From CAYMGM01 sp964390005 (lineage in GTDB: Bacteria; Pseudomonadota; Alphaproteobacteria; UBA9219): a stretch of DNA of 64,000 nt. The notes beneath the pieces are model-generated. The model searched no databases. It was not told the origin of the DNA and saw nothing but the letters and a program-made list of their open reading frames with translations. The DNA lies in NCBI GenBank assembly GCA_964390005.1, contig CAYMGM010000005.1, forward strand, positions 62,001 through 126,000, in the 5' to 3' direction. Of this stretch, positions 35,387 through 44,693 are shown one piece after another. The position numbers and the translations under genes were made by a program. Position 1 is the first letter of the stretch; the number at the start of each line of letters is the position of its first letter.

Positions 35387-36208
35387 TTACATTTTGAATT
35401 CGTCGCCCAGATACACGCGGCGAACATCCGCATGCGCGACGATTTGATCTGGCGCGCCTTCCATCAAGACGCGGCCATCATGGATGATGTAGGCGCGATC
35501 GACGATTTCCAGCGTCGCGCGCACATTGTGATCGGTAATCAAAACGCCAAGGCCGCGATCGCGCAAATGCACGACCAAATCGCGGATGTCGCCCAAGGCA
35601 ATCGGATCGATACCTGCGAACGGCTCGTCCAAAAGAAGGAAGTGAGGCTGCGACGCCAAAGCGCGCGCAATTTCAACGCGGCGACGTTCGCCCCCCGACA
35701 GGGCAACGGCAGGCGCGCGGCGCAAATGCGTAATCCCAAACTCGGCCAAGAGTTCGTCCAAGATATTTTCGCGCGCGTCGCGATCGGGCTCGATCACTTC
35801 CAAAATGGCGCGAATATTGTCTTCAACCGACAGGCCGCGAAAGATCGACGTTTCCTGCGGCAAATAGCTAAGCCCCAAACGCGCGCGCCGGTACATGGGC
35901 AGCGCCGACACATCGGCGCCATCAATGGTAATCGATCCGACATCCGGCGGCACAAGGCCCGTCAAAAGATAAAAAGACGTCGTCTTCCCCGCGCCGTTCG
36001 GCCCTAAAAGCCCAACGACCTCGCCACGCTGAACGTGCAAACTGACGTCATGCAACACAGGACGGCGCTTGTAATGCTTGCCCAGATGCGCGGCTTCAAG
36101 CCCAACGCCCGTGGCCGGCACAGGAATTTGCCGATCCGAAGGCCCGGGCAGAGAAGAATCCGGCGCGCCTTGACGCGCAAAGGCAATGACTTTTCCAGCT
36201 GGCTTCAT
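35387..36208 (-). CDS. lptB: LPS export ABC transporter ATPase LptB
   Basis: 273 residues, with about 30 extra N-terminal residues over E. coli LptB. It powers extraction of lipopolysaccharide from the inner membrane with LptFG. Walker A GPNGAGKTT, the LptB-typical LSYLPQETSIFRGLSVEDNI, signature ALSGGERRRVEIARAL, Walker B FLLLDEPFAGIDP and the switch His in LITDHNVRATL are all intact. It overlaps lptA by four bases. Confidence 0.97.
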   Translation of the reverse strand: MKPAGKVIAFARQGAPDSSLPGPSDRQIPVPATGVGLEAAHLGKHYKRRPVLHDVSLHVQRGEVVGLLGPNGAGKTTSFYLLTGLVPPDVGSITIDGADVSALPMYRRARLGLSYLPQETSIFRGLSVEDNIRAILEVIEPDRDARENILDELLAEFGITHLRRAPAVALSGGERRRVEIARALASQPHFLLLDEPFAGIDPIALGDIRDLVVHLRDRGLGVLITDHNVRATLEIVDRAYIIHDGRVLMEGAPDQIVAHADVRRVYLGDEFKM

Positions 36209-37122
36209 TGTTTCTCGCTCTTTTTCTTGTCGTGCGCTTTGGCGCTGCCTTTGCTTGCGCTTTTCTCTTGATCGGGGACCAGCAGAACTTTGACGCGGCC
36301 TTTGGGATTTTCGTTTAACATCCGACTTTCCCCTGTCGCAAAATCAACTTCCGCCTTATCACCCGACAATTGCGTCTGTCCGCGTGTCACGCGAACGGCC
36401 CCTGATAATACGGCAACATTTCTTTTCACATCGTAAACGACCTGTTCGCTGCGCGCCACCGTGTCTCCGGTCACGACCGTTGCATGGCCCTGGGCCGTCA
36501 AAACGGTCATTTCGCGTTGTCCACCAGGCACTTGCGAGAAATGGGCCGTCAGCACATCGCCTTCGATGTGCCGCCCTTCGCGCACCGCGACGGCATGGCC
36601 GCGCGCCACAGCCATTTGGTCATGGTCATAATATTCCAAGGATTCTTGCGCCGTCACGACTTCTTTTTGCGTCATATATTTAAGGTTCTGGCCTGTCATT
36701 TGAGCGACAGCCTTGTCCAGATCATACACGGCCCGTTCACCAAAAACTTGCTGTTGGGTGTCCCACAAATGAACATTGCCTTCGGCCATCAGCCGATCAA
36801 TCCCTTTGCTGGGGCCGTTTTCAGACGTTTTATCCTTGTTTTCAGATGGTTTTTTTTCTTTGCCGTCCTCGGCCTGACGTTCATGGGCCGACAGAACGTC
36901 AGCGGTCACGGTCAAATCGCCCTTAATCGCTTTGGCCCCGCCGCGCGCGACATAAAGATGTGTCTCTTTATACCATTCAAGGCTGCCATCGGCAGAAACC
37001 TCAACAGCCTCGGTCGCAGCTTTGGGCGCTGGCGCTTTGGCATCTTTTGCCAAGGCTGCCGCACCGCTTCCCATCAAAAGGGAGGCCAAAACTACCCAAA
37101 AAAGACGCTGTTGCGCCATCAT
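36205..37122 (-). CDS. lptA: Periplasmic LPS-bridge protein LptA, long form
   Basis: 305 residues (or 304 from the second ATG at 37119), far above the ~185 of E. coli LptA. A signal peptide (about 1-26, ending AALAKD) is followed by OstA-type jellyroll sequence (VSADGSLEWYKETHLYVARG...). A charged Lys/Glu/Ser linker (about 80-108) interrupts the first repeat, and further OstA-like strands follow (AEGNVHLWDTQQQVFGERAVYD, quoted in part). A Lys/Ser-rich tail closes the protein. It carries LPS across the periplasm between LptC and LptD. The linker lengthens the bridge or forms an exposed loop. Confidence 0.88.
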   Translation of the reverse strand: MMAQQRLFWVVLASLLMGSGAAALAKDAKAPAPKAATEAVEVSADGSLEWYKETHLYVARGGAKAIKGDLTVTADVLSAHERQAEDGKEKKPSENKDKTSENGPSKGIDRLMAEGNVHLWDTQQQVFGERAVYDLDKAVAQMTGQNLKYMTQKEVVTAQESLEYYDHDQMAVARGHAVAVREGRHIEGDVLTAHFSQVPGGQREMTVLTAQGHATVVTGDTVARSEQVVYDVKRNVAVLSGAVRVTRGQTQLSGDKAEVDFATGESRMLNENPKGRVKVLLVPDQEKSASKGSAKAHDKKKSEKQ

Positions 37123-37140
37123 CCGCCAAGATCCTTTTCG

Positions 37141-37845
37141 TTAACGGTCCGCCTTTTTACCAGAGCCGCGGCCCTGTGGCAAATCCTGCGCGAGCGAAAC
37201 CAAATGAGCCGTTGCCGGGCCTTCGATAATCAGAGTCTGGCCGCGATCAAGAAAACGCCACCCAGCCCCGCGCACTTCGCCAAAAGGTCCTTGAATCAGA
37301 ATGGGTTGATGTCCCCACCCCCGAAAACCACCAACATCGATTTGCGCTTCGCTGGTTGTGACCTGATAGCCTTGGTCATGGTAAAAACGTACGTCGCCCC
37401 CCAGCCAAAGCATCTTGGCGTTCTGATCGAACCGCCCAGAGGTGGCCTTAATAACCAACCAAGCCCCTGACTTTAAAGTAATTTCGGCTTCAGGCACCTC
37501 TAAATCGACCAATCCCTTGCCGCCGCTGACCTGCAGCGCCCGCCGCGCGGTCACGGAATAAGGCTGCCCATCGGCATCAAGCCCCGTATAATGCAGATTT
37601 TCGATCATCAAATTCGGCACATTATCGGCAGCGACATCCGACAATTTGGTCCCCGTGACCATCGGCCAAACGATAAGAGCCCCCAAAACAACCAAAACCA
37701 GCCCCGGCAAAGCCCAGCGTAAAAGGCCGACCCGGCGGCTATAATGGCTGCTTTGCTGCAAAGCCTGCCGCGTGTCGCGCAGACGCACAAAGGCCATACG
37801 GTCTTTATCGTTGGAAAGAGAGGGATGTTCCTGCTCGTCCGTCAT
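37141..37845 (-). CDS. lptC: LPS export protein LptC
   Basis: 234 residues. An N-terminal cytoplasmic segment is followed by one membrane anchor (about 42-64, WALPGLVLVVLGALIVWPMV) and a periplasmic jellyroll (about 80-225) of the LptC/YrbK type (IENLHYTGLDADGQPYSV). It receives LPS from LptBFG and passes it to LptA. It lies 18 bases after the RNase D-like gene and 18 before lptA, in the order common in alphaproteobacteria. Confidence 0.92.
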   Translation of the reverse strand: MTDEQEHPSLSNDKDRMAFVRLRDTRQALQQSSHYSRRVGLLRWALPGLVLVVLGALIVWPMVTGTKLSDVAADNVPNLMIENLHYTGLDADGQPYSVTARRALQVSGGKGLVDLEVPEAEITLKSGAWLVIKATSGRFDQNAKMLWLGGDVRFYHDQGYQVTTSEAQIDVGGFRGWGHQPILIQGPFGEVRGAGWRFLDRGQTLIIEGPATAHLVSLAQDLPQGRGSGKKADR

Positions 37846-37863
37846 GGCCCGCCCTGCCCGCCT

Positions 37864-38499
37864 TTAGCCGCGGACGGGACGATGCGCGAAGATATCGACG
37901 TTTTCCCAGCCCGAAAGATCCAGCATCACGCGCGCGGGTAAGCAATCAAAAGTGGCTTCGGCCAGCGTTTGACGGCCTTCGCGCTCAAGCATCATATCCA
38001 GCGTGGCCTTCAGTTCATGCAAATACAGAACGTCGGTCGCGGCATAGCCTTGTTGCTCAGCCGACAGCGTCGCCCGTCCCCAGTCCGAGGTTTGCTGCTC
38101 TTTGCTAAGATCAATCCCCATCAAATCGCGGGCCAAATCTTTAAGCCCATGGCGATCGGTAAAGGTCCGCGCCAAAAGAGACGCAATTTTGGTGCAATAA
38201 ACCGGCTGCGGCATCACGCCCAAATGGAACGAAAGCGTCGCCATATCGGCCCGCGCAAAGTGAAACAGCTTTAGCACATCGGGGTTATCCAGCAGTTTTT
38301 TTAGGTTCGGCGCATTGTACTGCCCGCGCTGAAAGCGAACCAAATGCACAACGCCATCGCCTGCCGAAAGCTGGACCAAGCACAACCGGTCGCGCGACCA
38401 GTTCAGCCCCATGGATTCGGTATCGATAGCAACCGACGCGCCAAACGAAACATCGTCGGGCAAATCGCCTTCATGGAAATGGATAACAGGTTGAGCCAC
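37864..38499 (-). CDS. rnd: RNase D-like 3'-5' exonuclease
   Basis: 211 residues from a GTG start (AAAGGG upstream). The DEDDy exonuclease motifs are present: AIDTESMGL (Exo I, Asp and Glu), FHFARADMATL (Exo II Asp), and YAATDVLYL (Exo III Tyr and Asp). It is much shorter than E. coli RNase D and lacks HRDC domains, as in the alphaproteobacterial small RNase D. It probably trims the 3' ends of tRNA or other small RNAs. It is first in the rnd-lptC-lptA-lptB block. Confidence 0.93.
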   Translation of the reverse strand: MAQPVIHFHEGDLPDDVSFGASVAIDTESMGLNWSRDRLCLVQLSAGDGVVHLVRFQRGQYNAPNLKKLLDNPDVLKLFHFARADMATLSFHLGVMPQPVYCTKIASLLARTFTDRHGLKDLARDLMGIDLSKEQQTSDWGRATLSAEQQGYAATDVLYLHELKATLDMMLEREGRQTLAEATFDCLPARVMLDLSGWENVDIFAHRPVRG

Positions 38500-38568
38500 A
38501 GCAAAAACCCTTTGAAAAAAGAAAGACCGATGGCGTCAAGGTATCGGCCATTCAGGGCCGAAAGTCAA

Positions 38569-40140
38569 TCAAGGCCCCACCGCGGATGCATGGCAAGCCC
38601 CGGGGATCAAAAGCGGCTTTTGCAAGTAAAGATCCAACGCGCCCCAGCTTTGAAGTTTGTCGTACTGCGCCAGCGCGTCCTTGATGATATATTGGATCAA
38701 AGGCGAGCGTCCCTCGACAACCCCACGGTTCACAACAAGAAAATCGGGATAAACCGAGTGATTTTGTACGATCCGCATAAGCCCAAGACGCGCGGGCATA
38801 ATCCGCGCCGTACTGGGGTTTTTTGCATTTTCGGCATCTGTCGGCACCAAAATGTCCAAAAGGCCCGTTTGCGCACAAGGATAGTTCTGCGCCAAAAAGG
38901 CGGTTATCGCCTTCATCTTCTCGGCGTTTTCAATAAGCTGACGATCCGTACCCTGTTTAAAGGCCGCATGCTTGATCAAATGCGGCGCGCCTGAAAAGGC
39001 AAAAACCAAGACAAAGACAAGAAAGGTCGCCAAAGTAACCACCGGCATCCGCGGCGGTAAAAGAAGCGCACAGGCGGCAATAAACAAAAAGCAAGGCCCA
39101 AACAAATACCAGCTCAGCGCCATGCTGTGAAAAACGCTGTTGACGGCCATCAACGCCGCCGCCACAAACAAAACGCCGCCCAAAAGAATCCGCGGCGTCT
39201 TGTCGCGCCGCGCGATAGCGCCAACCCCGAAAACAAGGCTCCAAAACATCGCGGCCGCTGCAGGCAGAAAATCAACGCGAAGGCCGGCGACGGCAATTTG
39301 GTCCCATGTCACCTCGTCGCGCCGCCAAGCCAGCAGAACATTCTCCATCGAGAATTTCAAAGGCGGCACAATCGCCATAATGTCGCGGATCTGCTGAAGG
39401 CTAGTATCAAGCGGGCACAAGAAAAACACAAGCCCCGTCAGGGCCGCATAAAGAAGGAAGGCAAGCCCGGCCTCTTTGACGGCCCGCTTCACTTGATGGC
39501 TTGGCGCGTTTAAAAAAGCTTGCGCGACGCCATAGCCGGGAAAGCAAAGCGCAAAAGGAAGCATGCTAACCTTTGCCATCACGCTGAGAAAGGCACAAAC
39601 CAAAGCGGCGCGATACATCCACCCTAAGAGTCCGCCATCAAGGGCGGCCAGACAGATCGTCGCCGACATGGTGAAAAGAAGAAGATATTCTGGCGAAATA
39701 ATTTTCCCAAAAAAGAAATAGCCCGGAACCGAAAGCGAGACAAAAAGAAACAACGCAGCCGACGCGCGCCCCCATACCCTCCCAAGAGCCGCCGCGCCCA
39801 TATAAAAAGCGATATATTTTAATGAAACAAAGGCCACACGGATGATGGCGATTTCAAACCCTTTCGGCGCCATGTCTCGAAAATAAACCAGCAGGCCCCA
39901 AAACAAAGGTCCATTGCCCGAGGAAAAATGAAAAATATAGTTTGTCGTAACGGTATCTAAAAACAAAGCCTCGTCGGGCGAACCTGCATGAAGCGACGCC
40001 AAATCACTGGGCCTCAAAACCAAAAAAAGCTCGGTGCCCCATAAAAAGAAGCCCAAAGCCAAGACAAAGGCATAGGCTATCGTCAGGGCCTTTTCTGCCG
40101 AAAGCCGCGCCCCAAAGGTTTTAAACGTTTTGTCGATCAT
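38569..40140 (-). CDS. GT-C-like multi-spanning membrane protein
   Basis: 523 residues with about 10-11 membrane spans and a soluble C-terminal part (about 420-523). An acidic motif in the first periplasmic loop (GSPDEALFLD) fits the catalytic Asp/Glu position of GT-C glycosyltransferases that use polyprenyl-phosphate sugars. The exact family was not recognised. It lies 12 bases after the next GT-C-like gene, so they form one unit. It probably adds a sugar to a lipid-linked glycan or lipid A on the periplasmic face. Confidence 0.72.
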   Translation of the reverse strand: MIDKTFKTFGARLSAEKALTIAYAFVLALGFFLWGTELFLVLRPSDLASLHAGSPDEALFLDTVTTNYIFHFSSGNGPLFWGLLVYFRDMAPKGFEIAIIRVAFVSLKYIAFYMGAAALGRVWGRASAALFLFVSLSVPGYFFFGKIISPEYLLLFTMSATICLAALDGGLLGWMYRAALVCAFLSVMAKVSMLPFALCFPGYGVAQAFLNAPSHQVKRAVKEAGLAFLLYAALTGLVFFLCPLDTSLQQIRDIMAIVPPLKFSMENVLLAWRRDEVTWDQIAVAGLRVDFLPAAAAMFWSLVFGVGAIARRDKTPRILLGGVLFVAAALMAVNSVFHSMALSWYLFGPCFLFIAACALLLPPRMPVVTLATFLVFVLVFAFSGAPHLIKHAAFKQGTDRQLIENAEKMKAITAFLAQNYPCAQTGLLDILVPTDAENAKNPSTARIMPARLGLMRIVQNHSVYPDFLVVNRGVVEGRSPLIQYIIKDALAQYDKLQSWGALDLYLQKPLLIPGACHASAVGP

Positions 40141-40152
40141 GCCGCCGTCTCG

Positions 40153-41898
40153 TCAATCGATATGATAGGGAATGTTCAGCGCATTGTTCGGGTTTCGCGC
40201 GACAAACCATGTACACCCTTCCTGAACAGGCCCGATGGAAAGCGTATAGGCCCCCGCCCGCCGCGGGAAAGGAACGACCACAGCCACCTCTGCCGACGCG
40301 CCAGGTTTTAACGTCGGCAAAGCGCTGCGCTGACCATCAAGCACTGGCGTCCCCACCTGATTCAGCCACTGCGCCCCAACATTGACACCCCCCGCGCCAA
40401 GATAAGGCTCTAACGTTTCGGCCCCTTTATTGGTCACTTTGACGCGCATAATCAACTCAGCGGGTGCCAGAAAACGACCCCAACCGCGCCGCGGAAACGG
40501 ATCATCAATACCGACAAGGCTTACCGCCGTTTCATAGTGGGAAAGACAGGCGGGCTGTGCAGCGGCGTAAGAGCTTCCTTCCGGGAGCGTTGTATATTTT
40601 CCCAAATAGGGTGAAGCAAAAACGCGGTCCTTCAAGCCCGCGGCGAAAAAAGCCACGACAATGATTGAGAAGATCAAAAGCAAGCGCGGCATTTTCCGCC
40701 CGCGCAGCGCATACATAAACGGCACGACAAAAAGGAAGAGATTGGCCGCTTTAAAATAGCCCGTAAAATGCATCATGACTGTTTTGCCAAAGCAAAAATA
40801 AGTCAAAGCAATCACGGCAAGTCCTAAAGACAGCGCAAAAACATGGCCTTGGCGAACGCTTTCGTCCATGCGTCGAAAAGCCCCGCGCAACGTCCCACCC
40901 AAAGCGTAAAGAGCAGCCAAAACAAGCCCCAAAAACAGCAAAACGCCGGTCCCTTCATAGCGCGCGGGCTTACCGTCGCCAACCAGCCAATGGTGCCCCG
41001 CAAGGCCCGAGAACATATGTTCGGCCAAACTTTGAAACGGCAGGCCCAAGATCCCCGCGGCCTGACTTGACGCAAAAACGCCGAACCGCACGCGAATAAA
41101 GAGCTGCCACGCCACAACGACCAAAACGGGAAGGGCTTGAAGGCCAAGCTGCCCCAGCAAAGGCCTGACGCGTGCCCACGACAAAAGGCTTTGCCATCCG
41201 GCCACACGGATAAACCGCCAAAGAAGGCCAAGGCCGACAAAACAGGGGATTAGAACGAAAATCTCGCGCGATAGCGCGGCAAAGGTGATCGCCAGAAGAT
41301 AAAAAATCTTTTGATCCGCCAACAGCGCCAGCGCCGCCAAAATAAAAAGGGCGTCGGCGGTCCCGTCAGGCAATCCATTTAACAAGGTGACTTGCGTTCC
41401 AGCGCCCAGAGACCAAAGAAGGATCAAATAGGGCGAAGCCCCCTGCCGCGCCAAAAAGGCGCTGGCAAACCCCACGGCGAGAAGAAGAAGCCCCAGCGCG
41501 GTGCCATAATAGACCGCGGGGCTGACCCACGACTGAAAAAAGATTTTCGAGACAAGGTTCGCCAAAAGCGGCAACCCGATACGCTGATAGCGATAAGGTG
41601 CGTTATCAATGTAGCGTGGCGTATCGCGAAGCGCGAACGGATCGTTTGCGATAGAAAAATAGAACTGGCCATCCCACCCTGTTTCATCCTTCAACACATA
41701 AAGCGGTGTGATGCCGTGCGCACGCAAATCCGATGGAATTCCAAACATCTTCGCGGGCAAGAAAATCTGCTCAAAATGCCCATTCACAGGCCCGCGCAGA
41801 TAAAACAAAAGAACGCCAAGCGAAAAGACAAGCGTTAGAAGAACAGGCCCCCAAAAGCGCTTTTGCGGCAAGCGGCCCCAAACGGAAGAAAAAGACAT
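40153..41898 (-). CDS. GT-C-like membrane protein with GWDGQFYF motif
   Basis: 581 residues from the ATG at 41898. The in-frame TTG at 41973 would overlap the upstream gene. The first span (about 17-38) is followed by a large loop with ETGWDGQFYFSIANDP, a signature of a GT-C-like bacterial membrane family, then about 10 more spans. Residues about 470-581 form a beta-rich periplasmic domain (ELIMRVKVTNKGAETLEPYL) like a carbohydrate-binding or Ig-like fold. It is probably a polyprenyl-sugar-dependent transferase. It lies between the small membrane protein gene and the second GT-C gene. Confidence 0.75.
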   Translation of the reverse strand: MSFSSVWGRLPQKRFWGPVLLTLVFSLGVLLFYLRGPVNGHFEQIFLPAKMFGIPSDLRAHGITPLYVLKDETGWDGQFYFSIANDPFALRDTPRYIDNAPYRYQRIGLPLLANLVSKIFFQSWVSPAVYYGTALGLLLLAVGFASAFLARQGASPYLILLWSLGAGTQVTLLNGLPDGTADALFILAALALLADQKIFYLLAITFAALSREIFVLIPCFVGLGLLWRFIRVAGWQSLLSWARVRPLLGQLGLQALPVLVVVAWQLFIRVRFGVFASSQAAGILGLPFQSLAEHMFSGLAGHHWLVGDGKPARYEGTGVLLFLGLVLAALYALGGTLRGAFRRMDESVRQGHVFALSLGLAVIALTYFCFGKTVMMHFTGYFKAANLFLFVVPFMYALRGRKMPRLLLIFSIIVVAFFAAGLKDRVFASPYLGKYTTLPEGSSYAAAQPACLSHYETAVSLVGIDDPFPRRGWGRFLAPAELIMRVKVTNKGAETLEPYLGAGGVNVGAQWLNQVGTPVLDGQRSALPTLKPGASAEVAVVVPFPRRAGAYTLSIGPVQEGCTWFVARNPNNALNIPYHID

Positions 41899-41914
41899 TG
41901 GGTTCTCGATCACA

Positions 41915-42523
41915 TTAAACGGGAAAAGACGGCGCGGCGACCGGCCTGGCAAGCGGGTTGTTTTTGTATTCAAGTTCGTCTTCTTTTTGTGCTTCTAGCT
42001 CGGCCACAATCAGCTCGGTTTCATAACGGCTGGCCTCGCGTTCTTTAAGGTAAGCAGGCAAGGTCGCCAACCGCCAAACAAGCCGCACGCTCCACCCGAC
42101 CAAAGGCAGGGTAAGAACAAAGACAAAAAGACGCAAAAGAACATCCATTGGCTTTAAGAGAAAACAATAAGGCGTTTTTTCACAAGCTTCCGCCGACAGC
42201 ATATAGCGCCGAACAAGTTGAGGCCGACTGGCCGATTGATCGTACAAAGATTGGAAAAGACCGTTTAAGCCATTGGGATCCGGTGGCCGTCGCAAAAAAA
42301 ACCAGTAAAGCGCAAACCCAAAAGCCAAATCGGAAGAAAGGGCAAGCAGACGAAAATAAACCAGCGGATTACCGGCCCGCGCCAAACAAAAAGAAGAGCG
42401 CATACGCTCATTGACACGCCGCAAGTGCATGGATCGCAGCGGGCGCGCCAATCCTTTTGAGACAAGAGCACAAACGGCTCGAATATCTGTCTGTTGTTGG
42501 CACGCCGAAGCGTCGTCGGTCAT
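41915..42523 (-). CDS. Small membrane protein heading the minus-strand GT-C unit
   Basis: Not recognised. 202 residues from the ATG at 42523 (AAGGGGTGG upstream). Two hydrophobic segments (about 58-75 and 125-150) are separated by a loop with two Cys (SAEACEKTPYCFLL), and the C-terminus is charged and helical. No catalytic motif is seen. It lies 16 bases before the GWDGQFYF-type GT-C gene and diverges from the glycan operon, so it may assist the membrane transferases. Confidence 0.65.
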   Translation of the reverse strand: MTDDASACQQQTDIRAVCALVSKGLARPLRSMHLRRVNERMRSSFCLARAGNPLVYFRLLALSSDLAFGFALYWFFLRRPPDPNGLNGLFQSLYDQSASRPQLVRRYMLSAEACEKTPYCFLLKPMDVLLRLFVFVLTLPLVGWSVRLVWRLATLPAYLKEREASRYETELIVAELEAQKEDELEYKNNPLARPVAAPSFPV

Positions 42524-42748
42524 TTTAGAACCACCCCTTATAGGCGAAGAAAAATCGCCAATGCTGTTTCTTTGATGTCTTTTTCCATCTAGACTAATAC
42601 TTGCCAAACGTCATTCGTTTTTTTATTGTCTGCCCTGTTTCCTCGCTCGGTTTCTTTGTCCCCGATCCGGGCGGCTTAAAGGTTTTCGGGCCCTGTTTTG
42701 GCGCAGATCCAAACATCCTGCCACCCTCTTCCGATTAGAAAGATTTCA

Positions 42749-44692
42749 ATGCCCTTTTCCTTTCCCCCCATTCCGCAAGGCTCCATTTTAGGCCTGAATT
42801 ACAGCGGTATGCATGACAGCGCCATCGCCCTTGTCGCCCCCGATGGCGATTTGGTCTTTGCTTGCGCGCTAGAGCGGCTTTCGCGCTATAAACAAGATGG
42901 CCGACGTCCCGACCGTTTGCTTGATGGCGTGCCGTGGTCCCAGATCGCGGCTGTGGCGTTGACAACGGATCAAACCCTAGACCGCACGCCGCTTGCGCCC
43001 AGCCGGTTGCACCCGACGCCCTTAAAAACACCGCGGACCGCGCTTGAGAATGAACATGGCCAGCCTTTTAACGATTTTGTCAAAACGCTTCCCGTTCCCG
43101 TCCATTTCGTCAATCATCAGCTTTGCCATGCCAGCGCTGCTTTTGCGCCCAGCGGCTTTGACGCGGCGCTGTGCCTAACCTATGACGGCGGCATGAGCAA
43201 TTGCACGACCTTTGGCGGGCTTTTCCAAGCCTCGCTTGCCAAAGGCATCGTCCCCCTTGATACTTTTCCCCTCGCGACAAACGCACGTATCAGCGTTTTA
43301 TATTCGTTCATCACTGGCATGCTGGGCTTTACGCCGAACAAACACGAAGGCAAAATCACCGGCCTTGCCGCCTATGGCCACGTCACGCCAGCCTGCCGCG
43401 CCTTGCTCGACGATTGGATGGGCCCGGCCTATCACGAGATCGAAAGCTTGTGCGACTGGTATTTTATGTATGACGATACCAAACAACCGCAGCTAGCGGT
43501 CAACGCCGAGCGCCGCCGCCACCTTCAAGAAAAAATCAAAGATATCAAGCGCGAAGACCTTGCTGCCACCGTTCAAACGATGACCGAAGAGCATATTTTG
43601 ACTCTTTTGACCAACGCGCGGCAAGCCGGGTGGACGCACGATAATATCTGCTTATCCGGCGGACTTTTCTCGAATGTTAAATTAAACCAGCGCGTCAAAG
43701 CCTTTGGCTTTTCCAATATCTTTATCTCGCCGCCGATGACGGACGATGGGACAGCCTATGGCGCGGCGCTGCACGTTCTGTCGCAAACAAAGCCCCTGGC
43801 GCGCAACCCACAAAAAACCATGGCCGTCGGCCCGGCCTATGACGCCGATGCCGTTTTATCGGCCTTAACTGAAGCCGGGCTGACCTACACGGAAACGACG
43901 AAAGAAGATCAAGCCGAAAAAATCGCTACCCTGTTGGCGCAAGGAAAAGCCGTTGCTTTGTTTTCGGGCGGCATGGAGTTTGGGCCGCGCGCGCTAGGAA
44001 ACCGGTCGATCTTGGCTGCGGCCTCGGACGCTTCGATCAATAAATCGCTGAACGATAAACTCAACCGAACCGAGTTTATGCCTTTTGCGCCCATGACGCG
44101 CTATGAAGACAAAGACGCTTGCTATACCGATTTAGCTGGTTGCGACTTAACGGCAGAATATATGACGATCACGACGGGCTGCACCGATTTGATGAAGCAG
44201 CGTTGCCCCGCCGTTGTCCATGTCGATGGCACGGCACGCCCGCAATTGATCCGCGCCGATAAACTGCCGCTGGTTCATCGCATTATCACTCTTTTCCAAG
44301 AGAAAACGGGCCAGCCCTCAATCGTCAATACGTCGTTTAACATTCATGAAGAGCCTATTGTCTGCTCACCGCGCGATGCGATTGACGGGTTTTTAGGCGC
44401 CGGGCTTGACTATCTGTTCTTTGACGCAGGTCCCGGGTATCTTCTGTCGTTTGATGATAATCGCTTGGCTGCTTTGACCTATCTTCAAAGCCGCCGCGGT
44501 GAGAAAAGCAAAAAGGAAGAGGCCTTAACAGCTTTGAACGCGGACCTCTTCCGCCGGATCGAGATCTTGTCAGCTGCGCTTGATCAAGCGGGCGAGACCA
44601 TCAGCCACCTTCAAACACAACAGGCCGAGACAAGTTCCGCGCCGCTTCATGCAAAATTTTTGAAACTTGTCTCGCGCCAGAGCAAAGGGTGA
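42749..44692 (+). CDS. NodU/CmcH-family carbamoyltransferase
   Basis: 647 residues from the ATG at 42749. It transfers a carbamoyl group from carbamoyl phosphate through an adenylate to a hydroxyl of a sugar or other metabolite. The TsaD-like N-terminal domain has NYSGMHDSAIAL, the metal-binding HQLCHASAAF, LTYDGGMSN, NKHEGKITGLAAYG and LSGGLFSNVKLNQRV. The C-terminal domain has MEFGPRALGNRSILA, FAPMTRYE and NTSFNIHEEPIV. A helical tail of about 60 residues follows. It opens the plus-strand glycan operon and is one base from the next gene, so it likely carbamoylates a glycan residue. Confidence 0.93.
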   Translation: MPFSFPPIPQGSILGLNYSGMHDSAIALVAPDGDLVFACALERLSRYKQDGRRPDRLLDGVPWSQIAAVALTTDQTLDRTPLAPSRLHPTPLKTPRTALENEHGQPFNDFVKTLPVPVHFVNHQLCHASAAFAPSGFDAALCLTYDGGMSNCTTFGGLFQASLAKGIVPLDTFPLATNARISVLYSFITGMLGFTPNKHEGKITGLAAYGHVTPACRALLDDWMGPAYHEIESLCDWYFMYDDTKQPQLAVNAERRRHLQEKIKDIKREDLAATVQTMTEEHILTLLTNARQAGWTHDNICLSGGLFSNVKLNQRVKAFGFSNIFISPPMTDDGTAYGAALHVLSQTKPLARNPQKTMAVGPAYDADAVLSALTEAGLTYTETTKEDQAEKIATLLAQGKAVALFSGGMEFGPRALGNRSILAAASDASINKSLNDKLNRTEFMPFAPMTRYEDKDACYTDLAGCDLTAEYMTITTGCTDLMKQRCPAVVHVDGTARPQLIRADKLPLVHRIITLFQEKTGQPSIVNTSFNIHEEPIVCSPRDAIDGFLGAGLDYLFFDAGPGYLLSFDDNRLAALTYLQSRRGEKSKKEEALTALNADLFRRIEILSAALDQAGETISHLQTQQAETSSAPLHAKFLKLVSRQSKG

Positions 44693-44693
44693 C

